NCBI RefSeq assembly: GCF_014647375.1
Contig: NZ_BMPB01000005.1
Span: forward strand, 124,001 to 188,000
Length of the DNA stretch: 64,000 nucleotides
DNA from: Parabacteroides faecis
GTDB lineage: Bacteria > Bacteroidota > Bacteroidia > Bacteroidales > Tannerellaceae
Reading direction: 5' to 3'
In this document: positions 1 through 9,149 of the stretch, piece by piece
Layout: each line of letters begins with the position of its first letter
Numbering within the stretch: the stretch's first letter is position 1
The notes under the pieces: model-generated
The model's input: the letters and a program-made list of their open reading frames with translations, nothing else
Database searches by the model: none
What the model was told of the DNA's origin: nothing
Position numbers and translations under genes: made by a program

Positions 1-407
1 ATGCCTTGACAAATGTACTGAATGGTATCCAGGAAGTGCTCGACGGCAGAGGCCGCATCATCACCGTGGTGGGGGCGGGTGGCAACCGTGACAAAGGCAA
101 ACGTCCGCTGATGGCGAAAGAAGCTGCCAAACTGAGCGACCAGGTGATCCTGACCTCTGATAATCCTCGTTTTGAAGAACCGGACGAGATCATTCAGGAT
201 ATGGTGGCCGGACTGAGTAAGGCGGATATGGAACGTACGCTTTGCATCACTGATCGTATGCAAGCGATCAAGACAGCGACTATGCTGGCAAAGAAAGGCG
301 ATGTGATCCTCGTGGCCGGTAAAGGACATGAAGATTATCAGGACGTGAAAGGCGTAAAACACCATTTTGACGACCGGGAAGTAATAAGAAATATATTTAA
401 TAGTTGA
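1..407 (+). CDS. murE: MurE, C-terminal part (UDP-MurNAc-L-Ala-D-Glu:meso-DAP ligase)
   Basis: Only the last ~135 residues are in the window; the reading frame is open at base 1. The segment is the C-terminal domain of a Mur ligase. Its DNPR motif (residues about 51-54 of the visible part) is the signature that contacts meso-diaminopimelate in MurE, so the peptidoglycan is predicted to be of the meso-DAP type. MurE adds the third residue of the stem peptide in the cytoplasm. It is followed by mraY in standard dcw order. The TGA stop codon at 405-407 lies at the first unit of a TTGACAG heptad repeat, so the repeat appears to form the gene's end. Confidence 0.95.
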   Translation, partial: ALTNVLNGIQEVLDGRGRIITVVGAGGNRDKGKRPLMAKEAAKLSDQVILTSDNPRFEEPDEIIQDMVAGLSKADMERTLCITDRMQAIKTATMLAKKGDVILVAGKGHEDYQDVKGVKHHFDDREVIRNIFNS

Positions 408-483
408 CAGTTGACAGATGATGGTTGACAGTTAAATGTACATCACAAATAACTGTCAACTGTCACTTGTCACTTGTCAACTG
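402..483. repeat. Heptad repeat copy 1 (two facing arms)
   Basis: The left arm is built of GTTGACA units. The right arm, from about 452, is built of the complementary units CTGTCAA and CTTGTCA. A central spacer of about 25 bases separates them. The arms can pair as a hairpin. The copy fills the murE-mraY gap, and its left edge contains the murE stop codon. Confidence 0.85.
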
Positions 484-497
484 AAAACAAAGTTTTT

Positions 498-1757
498 ATG
501 TTGTATTATCTTTTTAATTATCTGGATCAATTCGACTTACCTGGAGCGGGTATGTTTAAATATGTATCATTCCGTTCCGGATTGGCGTTGATTCTCTCTT
601 TGTTCATCTCGACAGCCATCGGCCGCCGTATTATCGACCGCTTGCAGATGTTGCAGATCGGCGAGACGGTACGTAATCTCGGATTGGAAGGACAGATGAG
701 CAAGAAAGGCACTCCGACGATGGGTGGAATCATTATCATCATTGCGATTCTGATTCCGACCTTGCTTTGTGCGAAACTGAATAACATCTATGTGATCCTG
801 ATGATGGTTACCACCGTTTGGCTGGGTGCCCTGGGTTTTGCCGACGATTACATTAAAGTATTCCGTAAGAACAAAGAAGGAATGCACGGTAAATTCAAGA
901 TCGTAGGTCAGGTCGGCCTGGGGCTGATTGTCGGGCTGGTGTTGTTTATGAGTCCTGATGTCGTGATCAAAGAGAATATGGAAGTGCGTCACGATAACGT
1001 AATTGAGGAAGTTCATTATCACACGGTGGAAACAAAATCGACCAAGACGACCATTCCATTTATGAAGAATAATAATTTCGATTATGCCCAACTGGTTAGC
1101 TGGGCAGGCGATTATAAAGAAGAAGCAGCCTGGCTGGTATTCGTTTTGATGACCATATTCGTGGTGACGGCCGTTTCTAACGGTGCGAACCTTACCGACG
1201 GACTGGACGGACTGGCGGCAGGAAGTTCTGCTATCATTGGGGTTGCATTGGGTATATTGGCCTATATGTCTGCCCACTTCGAATTTGCTTCCTTCCTGAA
1301 TATCATGTTTATCCCCGGTGCAGAGGAATTGGTGGTTTTTGCTGCTGCCTTTATCGGGGCGACAGTCGGTTTCCTTTGGTATAATTCATACCCGGCACAG
1401 GTGTTTATGGGAGATACGGGTAGTTTGACGTTGGGAGGTATTATTGCTGTGTTCGCTATAATTATACGTAAAGAGTTGCTAATACCGATTCTTTGTGGTA
1501 TTTTTCTCGCTGAAAGTATTTCGGTTATGGTACAGGTTGCCTACTTCAAATATACAAAAAAGAAGTATGGTGAAGGGCGTCGTATATTTAAGATGACGCC
1601 GTTGCACCATCATTTCCAGAAGGCGGGAAACGCAGGAATACAAGCGTTGCTGCAAAAACCGTTCAACGTGGTGCCCGAATCGAAGATCGTGGTACGTTTC
1701 TGGTTGATCGGTATTATTCTGGCGGTTATTACGATTGTGACATTGAAGATGAGATAA
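498..1757 (+). CDS. mraY: MraY, phospho-N-acetylmuramoyl-pentapeptide transferase
   Basis: This integral membrane enzyme transfers phospho-MurNAc-pentapeptide to undecaprenyl phosphate, making lipid I. Visible motifs are KKGTPTMGG (residues 69-77), the catalytic aspartates in FADDYIK (D116-D117), the NLTDGLDGL motif in the middle and PLHHHFQ near the C terminus. About ten hydrophobic segments are present. The start is ATG 498; an upstream in-frame TTG lies inside the heptad repeat and is unlikely. The protein is 419 aa against about 360 in E. coli. The surplus is a polar insert around residues 155-205, which I recall as typical of Bacteroidota MraY. Confidence 0.97.
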   Translation: MLYYLFNYLDQFDLPGAGMFKYVSFRSGLALILSLFISTAIGRRIIDRLQMLQIGETVRNLGLEGQMSKKGTPTMGGIIIIIAILIPTLLCAKLNNIYVILMMVTTVWLGALGFADDYIKVFRKNKEGMHGKFKIVGQVGLGLIVGLVLFMSPDVVIKENMEVRHDNVIEEVHYHTVETKSTKTTIPFMKNNNFDYAQLVSWAGDYKEEAAWLVFVLMTIFVVTAVSNGANLTDGLDGLAAGSSAIIGVALGILAYMSAHFEFASFLNIMFIPGAEELVVFAAAFIGATVGFLWYNSYPAQVFMGDTGSLTLGGIIAVFAIIIRKELLIPILCGIFLAESISVMVQVAYFKYTKKKYGEGRRIFKMTPLHHHFQKAGNAGIQALLQKPFNVVPESKIVVRFWLIGIILAVITIVTLKMR

Positions 1758-1760
1758 ATT

Positions 1761-1843
1761 CAGTTGACAAGTGACAGATGACAGTTGACAGATAAGGTTA
1801 GCGACTGATACCTGTCAACCGTCACTTGTCAACTGTCAACTAA
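1761..1843. repeat. Heptad repeat copy 2 (two facing arms)
   Basis: The left arm carries CAGTTGACAAGTGACAG-type units and the right arm the complementary CTGTCAA / CTTGTCA units, with a short spacer. It fills the gap between the mraY stop and murD. Confidence 0.85.
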
Positions 1844-1858
1844 AAAATAAAGTTTTTT

Positions 1859-3193
1859 ATGAAGCGGATTGTTGTATTAGGGGGAGGAGAAAGCGGTGCA
1901 GGTGCAGCCGTGTTGGCGAAGGCAAAAGGATTTGACGTGTTCGTTTCCGACTTTTCGTCTATCAAACCCAAGTATAAGGATATGCTCGACGCCCACGGGA
2001 TCCGTTGGGAAGAAGGACAGCATACCGAAGCCGACATTCTGAATGCCGACGAGATCATCAAAAGCCCCGGAATACCCGACAAGGCTCCGATGATCCAGAA
2101 ACTGAAAGCGCAGGGGACGCATATCATCTCCGAAATCGAATTTGCCGGGCGATACACCGATTCGAAGATGATCTGTATCACCGGAAGTAATGGTAAGACA
2201 ACGACTACCATGCTTACATACCACGTCCTGAAAGAAGCCGGAGTGGATGTCGGCCTGGCCGGAAACGTAGGGAACAGCCTGGCATTACAGGTTGCCGAAG
2301 ACCCGCACGCGGTCTACGTGATCGAACTGAGCAGTTTTCAGTTGGACAACATGTACGACTTCAAAGCGGATATAGCTATCTTGTTGAATATAACGCCCGA
2401 TCATCTGGACCGTTATAACTACGAGATGCAGAATTATGTGAACGCCAAGTTCCGCATAATCCAGAACCAAACGTCGGAAGATGCGTTCATCTTCTGGAAC
2501 GACGACCCGATCATAGCCCGCGAGATCGCTAAACGCCATCCTGCGGCTACTCTTTACCCATTCGCCGAAACGCATGAAGACGGCGTGAAGGGATATACGG
2601 ATAATAAGCAAATAGTAATTGAAACCTCAAACGGAACATTTACAATGGATCAGGACTTATTGGCATTAACGGGTACACATAACCTGTACAATTCGCTGGC
2701 ATCGGGCATCGCATCCAAAGTGGTCGATATCCACGATGAAAATATACGAGCTTCACTGAGTGACTTTACCGGGGTGGAACACCGCCTGGAGAAAGTGGCC
2801 CGTGTACGCGGAGTAGATTATATCAACGACTCGAAAGCGACGAACGTGAACTCTTGCTGGTATGCCTTGCAAAGTATGACGACCAAACTGGTACTGATAC
2901 TGGGCGGAACGGACAAGGGTAACGACTACTCCGAGATTGAAGAACTTGTAAAACAAAAAGTACGTGCCTTGATCTTTCTGGGTGTCGACAATAACAAGCT
3001 GCATACTTTCTTCGACGGAAAGGTGGCGCAGATTGAAGATGCTCGCTCGATGGAAGAAGCGGTAAACAAGGCTTATAAACTGGCAGAAAAGGGAGACACC
3101 GTGTTGTTATCGCCCTGTTGCGCCAGCTTCGACCTCTTCAAGAGTTATGAAGACCGCGGTGATCAGTTTAAGGCTTGCGTACGTAATTTGTAA
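1859..3193 (+). CDS. murD: MurD, UDP-MurNAc-L-alanine:D-glutamate ligase
   Basis: MurD adds D-glutamate to UDP-MurNAc-L-Ala using ATP in the cytoplasm. The N-terminal dinucleotide-binding segment reads VVLGGGESG (residues 5-13). The Mur ligase P-loop GSNGKTTTT is at 109-117, followed by the central domain with an NITPDHLDR motif, and a C-terminal domain with GGTDKGNDY. Length (444 aa) is normal. The ATG start follows a heptad repeat and an A-rich leader. Transcription is co-directional with mraY and ftsW. Confidence 0.97.
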   Translation: MKRIVVLGGGESGAGAAVLAKAKGFDVFVSDFSSIKPKYKDMLDAHGIRWEEGQHTEADILNADEIIKSPGIPDKAPMIQKLKAQGTHIISEIEFAGRYTDSKMICITGSNGKTTTTMLTYHVLKEAGVDVGLAGNVGNSLALQVAEDPHAVYVIELSSFQLDNMYDFKADIAILLNITPDHLDRYNYEMQNYVNAKFRIIQNQTSEDAFIFWNDDPIIAREIAKRHPAATLYPFAETHEDGVKGYTDNKQIVIETSNGTFTMDQDLLALTGTHNLYNSLASGIASKVVDIHDENIRASLSDFTGVEHRLEKVARVRGVDYINDSKATNVNSCWYALQSMTTKLVLILGGTDKGNDYSEIEELVKQKVRALIFLGVDNNKLHTFFDGKVAQIEDARSMEEAVNKAYKLAEKGDTVLLSPCCASFDLFKSYEDRGDQFKACVRNL

Positions 3194-3204
3194 AATAAAT
3201 TAAA

Positions 3205-4497
3205 ATGGATCTGGCAAGTAAATTATTCAAGGGCGACCGGGTGATATGGATCATCTTTATGTTCCTGTGCCTGATTTCGGTGATTGAGGTGTTCAGTGCC
3301 ACGAGTACGATCGCCTACAAGAACGCGAATCATTGGGCGCCGATCGTCCGGCATGCCACTTTCCTGTTGGGGGGATTTGTGCTTGTCTTGTTGCTGCACA
3401 ATGTCCCGTGCCGGTTCTTTCCGGCGTTTATTTTGTTGCTTCCCGTATCGGTGCTGATGTTGATCGTCACGCCTTTTGTGGGGATCAATGCCAATGATGC
3501 GCACCGTTGGCTGGAGATATTCGGGATACAGTTTCAGCCTTCCGAGTTTGCGAAGCTGGCATCTATTGTGTTCATCGCCTTCCTGCTCAGCAAGCGGAGC
3601 AGGTTTACCGACGACCAGATATTCAAGTATATCCTGATTGGGGTGGGAACGACTTGCGTGCTGATCCTTCCGGAAAACTTTTCGACGGCTTTCATGTTAT
3701 TCGGGGTGTGTTTCCTGATGATGTTTATCGGACAATTGCCGCTGTTGAAGCTGGGTAAATTGGCGGGTGTCCTGATATTGGCACTTATCCTGTTTATCAT
3801 GTTGTTGCGGTTTACGCCGGCAGGAGTCACCCAATATTTGCCCGATCGTTTTGCTACGTGGCAGGGGCGTCTGGAACGTTTCTTCGACGGGCACGAATCG
3901 GATACGGATGAAAATGGTGTATATAAGATAACCGATGATAACTACCAGGTCTCCCATGCAAAGATCGCAATTGCACACGGAGGATTGTTCGGACAGTTGC
4001 CTGGTCACGGTCAGCAGAGAGATTTCCTTCCGCAGGCCTATTCCGACTTTATTTATGCGATTATTATAGAAGAGTTGGGAGTAGTCGGAGGCGTATTCGT
4101 GCTGATGCTATATATCATGCTGCTGGTACGAGTCGGGATGATCGCCAGGAAATGCGATAAAGCCTTTCCGAAATACCTTGTGCTGGGGTGCGGCTTGTTG
4201 GTCGTGGTGCAGGCTCTTGCCAATATGGCGGTGGCAGTCAACCTGATACCGGTGACCGGACAGCCGATGCCGTTGGTTAGCCGTGGTGGTACCTCTACGG
4301 TGATATCCTGTATTTATTTCGGGATCATCCTGAGTGTAAGCCGTTTCGGAGCTAATATGGGTAATGAAGAAGATGAGCTTCCGGAAGAGGAAACCGAAGG
4401 TGCCGGTGCACCCCCGGCCATCACGGAAGAAGAAATATCCAACTGGGTGCCTGATACGCAACCCGCAACAGAGGAAGAAGTAACAGAAACAAAATAG
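3205..4497 (+). CDS. ftsW: FtsW/RodA/SpoVE family glycosyltransferase FtsW
   Basis: This SEDS-family polytopic membrane protein polymerises lipid II at the septum with its cognate class B PBP. It has about ten hydrophobic segments and the conserved PLVSRGGTST motif near residue 355. Genomic position between murD and murG supports FtsW rather than RodA. After the last membrane segment comes a cytoplasmic tail of about 50 residues very rich in Glu, Pro and Thr; its role is unknown. It starts 11 bases after murD and ends 3 bases before murG, so translation is probably coupled. Confidence 0.95.
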   Translation: MDLASKLFKGDRVIWIIFMFLCLISVIEVFSATSTIAYKNANHWAPIVRHATFLLGGFVLVLLLHNVPCRFFPAFILLLPVSVLMLIVTPFVGINANDAHRWLEIFGIQFQPSEFAKLASIVFIAFLLSKRSRFTDDQIFKYILIGVGTTCVLILPENFSTAFMLFGVCFLMMFIGQLPLLKLGKLAGVLILALILFIMLLRFTPAGVTQYLPDRFATWQGRLERFFDGHESDTDENGVYKITDDNYQVSHAKIAIAHGGLFGQLPGHGQQRDFLPQAYSDFIYAIIIEELGVVGGVFVLMLYIMLLVRVGMIARKCDKAFPKYLVLGCGLLVVVQALANMAVAVNLIPVTGQPMPLVSRGGTSTVISCIYFGIILSVSRFGANMGNEEDELPEEETEGAGAPPAITEEEISNWVPDTQPATEEEVTETK

Positions 4498-4500
4498 AAA

Positions 4501-5613
4501 ATGAAACAGTACCGTATAATAATAAGTGGCGGCGGAACCGGAGGTCATATCTTCCCGGCCATCTCCATCGCCAATACCATCAGGAAACGTTTTCCTGATG
4601 CGGAAATCTTATTTGTAGGTGCGGAAGACCGGATGGAAATGGAAAAGGTTCCGGCCGCCGGCTATCAGATAGTAGGTTTACCGGTGAGCGGCTTCGACCG
4701 TGCTCACCTGTTCAATAATATAAAGGTGCTCAACCGTCTGCGTAAAAGTCTCGGAATGGCGAAGAAAACGATCCGTGAGTTCCATCCCGATATTGCAGTA
4801 GGCGTAGGAGGTTATGCCAGTGGTCCGACTCTGTGGATGGCGGCTTCGCAAGGTATTCCGACGCTGATTCAGGAGCAGAATTCCTATGCAGGGGTGACGA
4901 ATAAGTTGCTTGCAAAGAAAGCATCGAAAATATGTGTCGCTTACGATGGGATGGAGAAGTTTTTCCCTGCAGAAAAAATTGTGGTAACCGGAAATCCTGT
5001 CCGTCAGGATCTGGAGGAAGCACTCGATAAGAAAGAAGAGGCTTTGTCCTTTTTCGGACTATCGCCAGAGAAGAGAACGATCCTGGTGGTAGGAGGCAGC
5101 CTGGGGGCACGGACGATCAACCGGAGTATCCAGGGCGACCTCGACAAACTGTTCGCTTCCGATGTACAGGTGATCTGGCAGACCGGACGTTATTATTACA
5201 ACGAAGCCACCAAGCATCTGAAAGCCTATCGTGGTATGCCGGTCTGGTGTTCCGACTTTATCACCCGTATGGATTATGCCTATTCGGCCGCCGACCTGAT
5301 CATATCCCGTGCCGGTGCAAGTTCGATTTCCGAACTTTGCCTGTTGAAGAAACCGGTTATTCTGGTTCCTTCTCCCAACGTGGCGGAAGATCATCAGACA
5401 AAAAATGCGCTTGCTTTGGTAAACAAAGACGCGGCGATCATGGTTGCTGATAAAGATGCGGAGCAGGAATTGGTCACGAAAGCGCTCGAAGTCGTTCACG
5501 ACGACGAACGGCTGGCGTTGATGAGCCGTAATATAGAAAAGTTGGCCCATCATCACAGTGCGGACCAGATTGTCGATGAGATTATTAAAATAATAGAACA
5601 GAAAACGATATGA
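4501..5613 (+). CDS. murG: MurG, lipid II synthase (GlcNAc transferase)
   Basis: MurG transfers GlcNAc from UDP-GlcNAc to lipid I on the inner face of the membrane. The N-terminal glycine-rich motif GGGTGGHIFPA is at residues 10-20, VGVGGYASGP in the N domain, and the C-terminal nucleotide-sugar site includes a SRAGASSISEL stretch. Length 370 aa is typical. Its TGA stop overlaps the ATG of murC by four bases (ATGA), indicating translational coupling. Confidence 0.97.
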   Translation: MKQYRIIISGGGTGGHIFPAISIANTIRKRFPDAEILFVGAEDRMEMEKVPAAGYQIVGLPVSGFDRAHLFNNIKVLNRLRKSLGMAKKTIREFHPDIAVGVGGYASGPTLWMAASQGIPTLIQEQNSYAGVTNKLLAKKASKICVAYDGMEKFFPAEKIVVTGNPVRQDLEEALDKKEEALSFFGLSPEKRTILVVGGSLGARTINRSIQGDLDKLFASDVQVIWQTGRYYYNEATKHLKAYRGMPVWCSDFITRMDYAYSAADLIISRAGASSISELCLLKKPVILVPSPNVAEDHQTKNALALVNKDAAIMVADKDAEQELVTKALEVVHDDERLALMSRNIEKLAHHHSADQIVDEIIKIIEQKTI

Positions 5614-7043
5614 ATATAAATACGATAACGGCCGTTTATTTTGTCGGAGCCGGAGGAATCGGGATGAGTGCCTTGATCCGCTACTTCCTTTCAAAAGGAA
5701 AGCAAGTAGCCGGATACGATAAAACACCCTCCGACCTGACCGCTCAGCTAAACCGCGAAGGAGCCGTTATTCATTACGAAGATAATGTTTCCTTGATACC
5801 GGATACCTTCAGGGATCCGGCTCGAACATTGGTAGTCTACACCCCGGCCGTTCCCGAATCGCATACTGAACTAAGCTATTTCCGTCAGAACGGCTTTGAA
5901 GTTATGAAGCGTGCCCGTGTCTTAGGTGAAATAACCAACTGCTCACGCGGTCTTTGTATTGCCGGGACGCACGGAAAGACAACGACTTCTTCCATGCTTG
6001 CCCACCTGCTGAAACAATCGCATGTAGATTGTAATGCTTTCCTGGGCGGTATCCTGAAGAACTATGACAGTAACCTGATGCTCTCCGATAAAAGTGACCT
6101 GACCGTCATCGAAGCCGATGAGTTCGACCGTTCTTTCCATTGGCTGACCCCTTATATGGCAGTGATCACCGCCGCCGACCCGGATCACCTGGATATCTAT
6201 GGTACGGCAGAAGCCTATCGTGAAAGCTTTGAGCATTTTACCTCACTGATTCGTCCTGACGGCTGTCTGGTTATGAAGAAAGGTATCAATGTGACACCCC
6301 GCTTGAAAGAAGGTGTTAAGCTCTTCACCTACACTGGAGCTGAAGAAGATAACGGTCATCTGTCAAGTGTCAAGTGTCAAGTGTCAACTGAAAAAGCTGA
6401 TTTCCATGCCGAAAACATCCGTATCGGTAATGGTGAGATTTGGTTCGATTTCGTAGGCCCTGATATCCGTATTGCCGATATCCAGTTGGGTGTTCCTGTA
6501 AAAGTAAACATAGAGAATGGTGTTGCTGCCATCGCTTTGGCATGGATGAACGGCGTAACACCCGAAGAAATAAGAAGAGGTATGGCTTCTTTCGGAGGTC
6601 CGAAACGCCGTTTTGATTTCCACCTGAAGAAAGATAATATTGTCCTGATCGATGATTATGCCCACCATCCCGCCGAACTGGCTGCCAGCATCCAATCCGT
6701 TAAGGAACTCTATGCCGGACGCAAAGTGACGGGCATTTTTCAGCCGCACCTGTACACTCGTACACGCGACTTTGCACCTGACTTTGCCGCCAGCCTGTCG
6801 CTGTTGGACGAACTGATCCTGCTGGATATTTATCCTGCGCGGGAAGAACCTATTCCGGGGGTCACTTCGGAAATCATATTCGATGCTGTTACTATTCCTT
6901 CCAGGAAGCTGATCCGCAAAAGCGAACTGCTCGACCTGGTAGCGAAAGAGGCGGATACGTTTGAAGTTGTATTGATGGTCGGCGCCGGTGATATCGACCG
7001 GTTGATCGAACCTGTAAAACAAATATTGGATAAGAAATTGTGA
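5610..7043 (+). CDS. murC: MurC, UDP-N-acetylmuramate:L-alanine ligase, with an embedded repeat
   Basis: MurC adds the first stem-peptide residue. It has an N-terminal Rossmann motif VGAGGIGMS (12-20), the ATP P-loop GTHGKTTTS (119-127), DEFDRSF in the central domain and DDYAHHPAE in the C-terminal domain. The start overlaps murG. Codons 251-261 (bases 6360-6392) are a copy of the intergenic heptad repeat read in frame (LSSVKCQVSTE), in the loop between central and C-terminal parts where Mur ligases vary. The frame is intact on both sides, so the enzyme is presumably functional. Confidence 0.96.
   Translation: MNINTITAVYFVGAGGIGMSALIRYFLSKGKQVAGYDKTPSDLTAQLNREGAVIHYEDNVSLIPDTFRDPARTLVVYTPAVPESHTELSYFRQNGFEVMKRARVLGEITNCSRGLCIAGTHGKTTTSSMLAHLLKQSHVDCNAFLGGILKNYDSNLMLSDKSDLTVIEADEFDRSFHWLTPYMAVITAADPDHLDIYGTAEAYRESFEHFTSLIRPDGCLVMKKGINVTPRLKEGVKLFTYTGAEEDNGHLSSVKCQVSTEKADFHAENIRIGNGEIWFDFVGPDIRIADIQLGVPVKVNIENGVAAIALAWMNGVTPEEIRRGMASFGGPKRRFDFHLKKDNIVLIDDYAHHPAELAASIQSVKELYAGRKVTGIFQPHLYTRTRDFAPDFAASLSLLDELILLDIYPAREEPIPGVTSEIIFDAVTIPSRKLIRKSELLDLVAKEADTFEVVLMVGAGDIDRLIEPVKQILDKKL
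6360..6390. repeat. Heptad repeat copy 3, inside murC
   Basis: Three TGTCAAG units are followed by TGTCAACTG. This is a single arm with no facing partner, and it is the only copy in this window that lies inside an open reading frame. Confidence 0.85.
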
Positions 7044-7768
7044 TTCGTATAGTTTCCATAGTAGTAGCTACACTGTTGTTTTGTTACATCGTGTTTGTTT
7101 CCTTTTTCTTCCGGGATATGAGGCAGGACAAGGTGTGCCAGGATCTCCAGGTCGTGGTGAAAGACAGTCTTGACAAACATTTCGTAAGCGAAAGCGACCT
7201 GGTGTCGATCCTTAAAAAGGCCGATCTGAACCCGATCAAAAAGCCTATGGATGCGATCAATACCGACAAGATAGAAACAGAACTGAAAAAGAACGAGATG
7301 ATCGCCCGTGTCGAAGCATATAAAACACCTTCCGGGATCATTAAGCTTGAAGTTGAGCAGAAAATTCCTATCTTGCGTGTGATAAGCTCCAGAGGGAACT
7401 TCTACGTGGATAATCTCGGCACTACGATGCCGGTCAGTTTCCGTTATGTTGCCGACGTTCCTTTAGTAAGCGGATATGTCGAAAAAGAGCTGGCGATAAC
7501 CGACTTATACAAATTTGCATTATTTTTGCAGGAGAATGAGTTCTGGAATAATCAGATAGAACAGATTTATGTTCATCCTGATAACGAAGTGGAGCTGATT
7601 CCCCGGGTGGGCAACCATCGTATTGTACTGGGTTCTTTCGACAACTTTGAAGAAAAGCTGGATAACCTGCGGCTCTTCTATGATAAAGTCGTTCCGAAAA
7701 CGGGTTGGGAGAAATACAGTATACTGAATTTAAAATACAAAGATCAGATTGTTTGTACTAAAAGATAG
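7040..7768 (+). CDS. ftsQ: FtsQ/DivIB-like cell division protein
   Basis: A bitopic membrane protein of the divisome. There is a short cytoplasmic N terminus, one membrane segment at about residues 4-24, then a POTRA-like region (QVVVKDSLDKHFVSESDLVSILKK) and a C-terminal beta domain. The start is GTG at 7040, overlapping the murC TGA (GTGA). Length is 242 aa. Sequence divergence of FtsQ is usual; the position between murC and ftsA is the strongest argument for identity. Confidence 0.88.
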   Translation: MIRIVSIVVATLLFCYIVFVSFFFRDMRQDKVCQDLQVVVKDSLDKHFVSESDLVSILKKADLNPIKKPMDAINTDKIETELKKNEMIARVEAYKTPSGIIKLEVEQKIPILRVISSRGNFYVDNLGTTMPVSFRYVADVPLVSGYVEKELAITDLYKFALFLQENEFWNNQIEQIYVHPDNEVELIPRVGNHRIVLGSFDNFEEKLDNLRLFYDKVVPKTGWEKYSILNLKYKDQIVCTKR

Positions 7769-7773
7769 ATAAT

Positions 7774-9120
7774 ATGGCATACACAGACTTTATAGCAGCC
7801 ATCGACCTTGGCTCTTCTCACATGGTCGGTATGGTAGGAACGAAGAGCCCGACGGGCGCTCTCTCGATTATTGCCTACGAAGTTGAGAACTCCGCTACCT
7901 GTATACGAAGAGGATGTGTATATAATGTGGAAGAAACGGCGAATAAGATCAAACGGCTTATCCTGAAGCTCGAGAATAAACTGAACGGCGCGAAAGTCGG
8001 TAAGGTTTATGTCGGTATCGGCGGTCAATCGTTGCGTTCGATCGACCACACGGTTCCCCGTATCCTGGGCACAGACGGAGTAGTGACGGAGGAAATTATC
8101 AAGGGGCTGTATGAGGAATGCTGTAATTACCACCCGGACATGCTGGATGTGCTGGCTGCGGTTTCGCCTACCTATGTTTTAGACGACAAACCTGAACCCA
8201 ATCCGGTAGGTATTCCCTGTACCCGGATTGAAGCACGTTATAAGCTGATTGTCGGACGGCCTTCGTTGAAGCGTTACGTGGTCAACAGTATTGCCGACCG
8301 TGCTAAAATAGAAATTGCCGATATCGTTGTCTCTCCGCTGGCTTTGGCCGATGTAGTGCTGACCGACAACGAGAAAGATCTGGGGTGTGCCCTGATCGGT
8401 TTCGGTGCCGGAGTGACAACACTGACGGTTTATAAAGGCGGCCAGCTGGTCAATCTTTCCGTCATTCCTTTCGGAGGAAACCTGATCACCCGCGATATTA
8501 CCAGTCTCCATCTGGTGGAAGCTGAAGCCGAACGTGTGAAGTTGACTTATGGGAGTGCCCTGATGGAAAAAGACAACGACCTGAGTATTCAGGTGAGTTC
8601 CGCCGATGGTATGGGACTGCGTGAGGTTAAACTGGCTGATCTCAATAATGTGATCGAAGCCCGTATGAAAGAGATACTCGAAAATGTATATGCCCGTCTT
8701 GAAGCGACCGGCCTGATGAATTCGCTGGGTGCAGGTATCATTATTACCGGTGGCGGTGCCGCCCTGAAGAACCTGCCTGAAGTGATTCGTGAACGCTTGA
8801 AAATGGATGTACGCTATTCTGCCGTACGCAAAGGCATCGTGGAAAGTGGCGAGATGATCGCCAACAATCCTGAATATGCTGTCGCTGTCGGCCTGTTGGC
8901 AAGGGGAACAGAAAACTGTGCCCTTTATATTCCTCCCAAAGTTGAACCGATACCGGAGAAGAAGGAAGAAGAGCCCGTTGTGGAAGAACCCAAGAGAGCT
9001 CCCGAACCTCCCAAGAAGAAACCGGAGAAGAAGAAAGGCCCCGGCCTGTTCGGACGCCTGACCAAGGGAATAGATACGTTTGGCAAGAGCCTGTTTGACG
9101 ACGAAGACGATATAAAGTAA
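7774..9120 (+). CDS. ftsA: FtsA, divisome actin-like protein
   Basis: This cytoplasmic actin-fold ATPase tethers FtsZ to the membrane. The N-terminal phosphate-binding segment AAIDLGSSHMVGMVG, a SHS2-like insertion and the C-terminal ATP-binding motif GAGIIITGGGAALKNLPE are visible. The tail (about residues 390-448) is Pro/Glu/Lys-rich and ends in a short amphipathic stretch (GLFGRLTKGIDTFGKSLF), which resembles a membrane-targeting helix. It is 5 bases after ftsQ and 29 before ftsZ. Confidence 0.96.
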   Translation: MAYTDFIAAIDLGSSHMVGMVGTKSPTGALSIIAYEVENSATCIRRGCVYNVEETANKIKRLILKLENKLNGAKVGKVYVGIGGQSLRSIDHTVPRILGTDGVVTEEIIKGLYEECCNYHPDMLDVLAAVSPTYVLDDKPEPNPVGIPCTRIEARYKLIVGRPSLKRYVVNSIADRAKIEIADIVVSPLALADVVLTDNEKDLGCALIGFGAGVTTLTVYKGGQLVNLSVIPFGGNLITRDITSLHLVEAEAERVKLTYGSALMEKDNDLSIQVSSADGMGLREVKLADLNNVIEARMKEILENVYARLEATGLMNSLGAGIIITGGGAALKNLPEVIRERLKMDVRYSAVRKGIVESGEMIANNPEYAVAVGLLARGTENCALYIPPKVEPIPEKKEEEPVVEEPKRAPEPPKKKPEKKKGPGLFGRLTKGIDTFGKSLFDDEDDIK

Positions 9121-9149
9121 ATCAGCGAATGGATTAAAACCGGAAGACA

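Noticed and set aside
402-483. CRISPR array from the repeated TTGACAG units
   Set aside because: Units are 7 bases, directly adjacent, and the arms face each other; there are no regular 30-40 base unique spacers and no cas genes.
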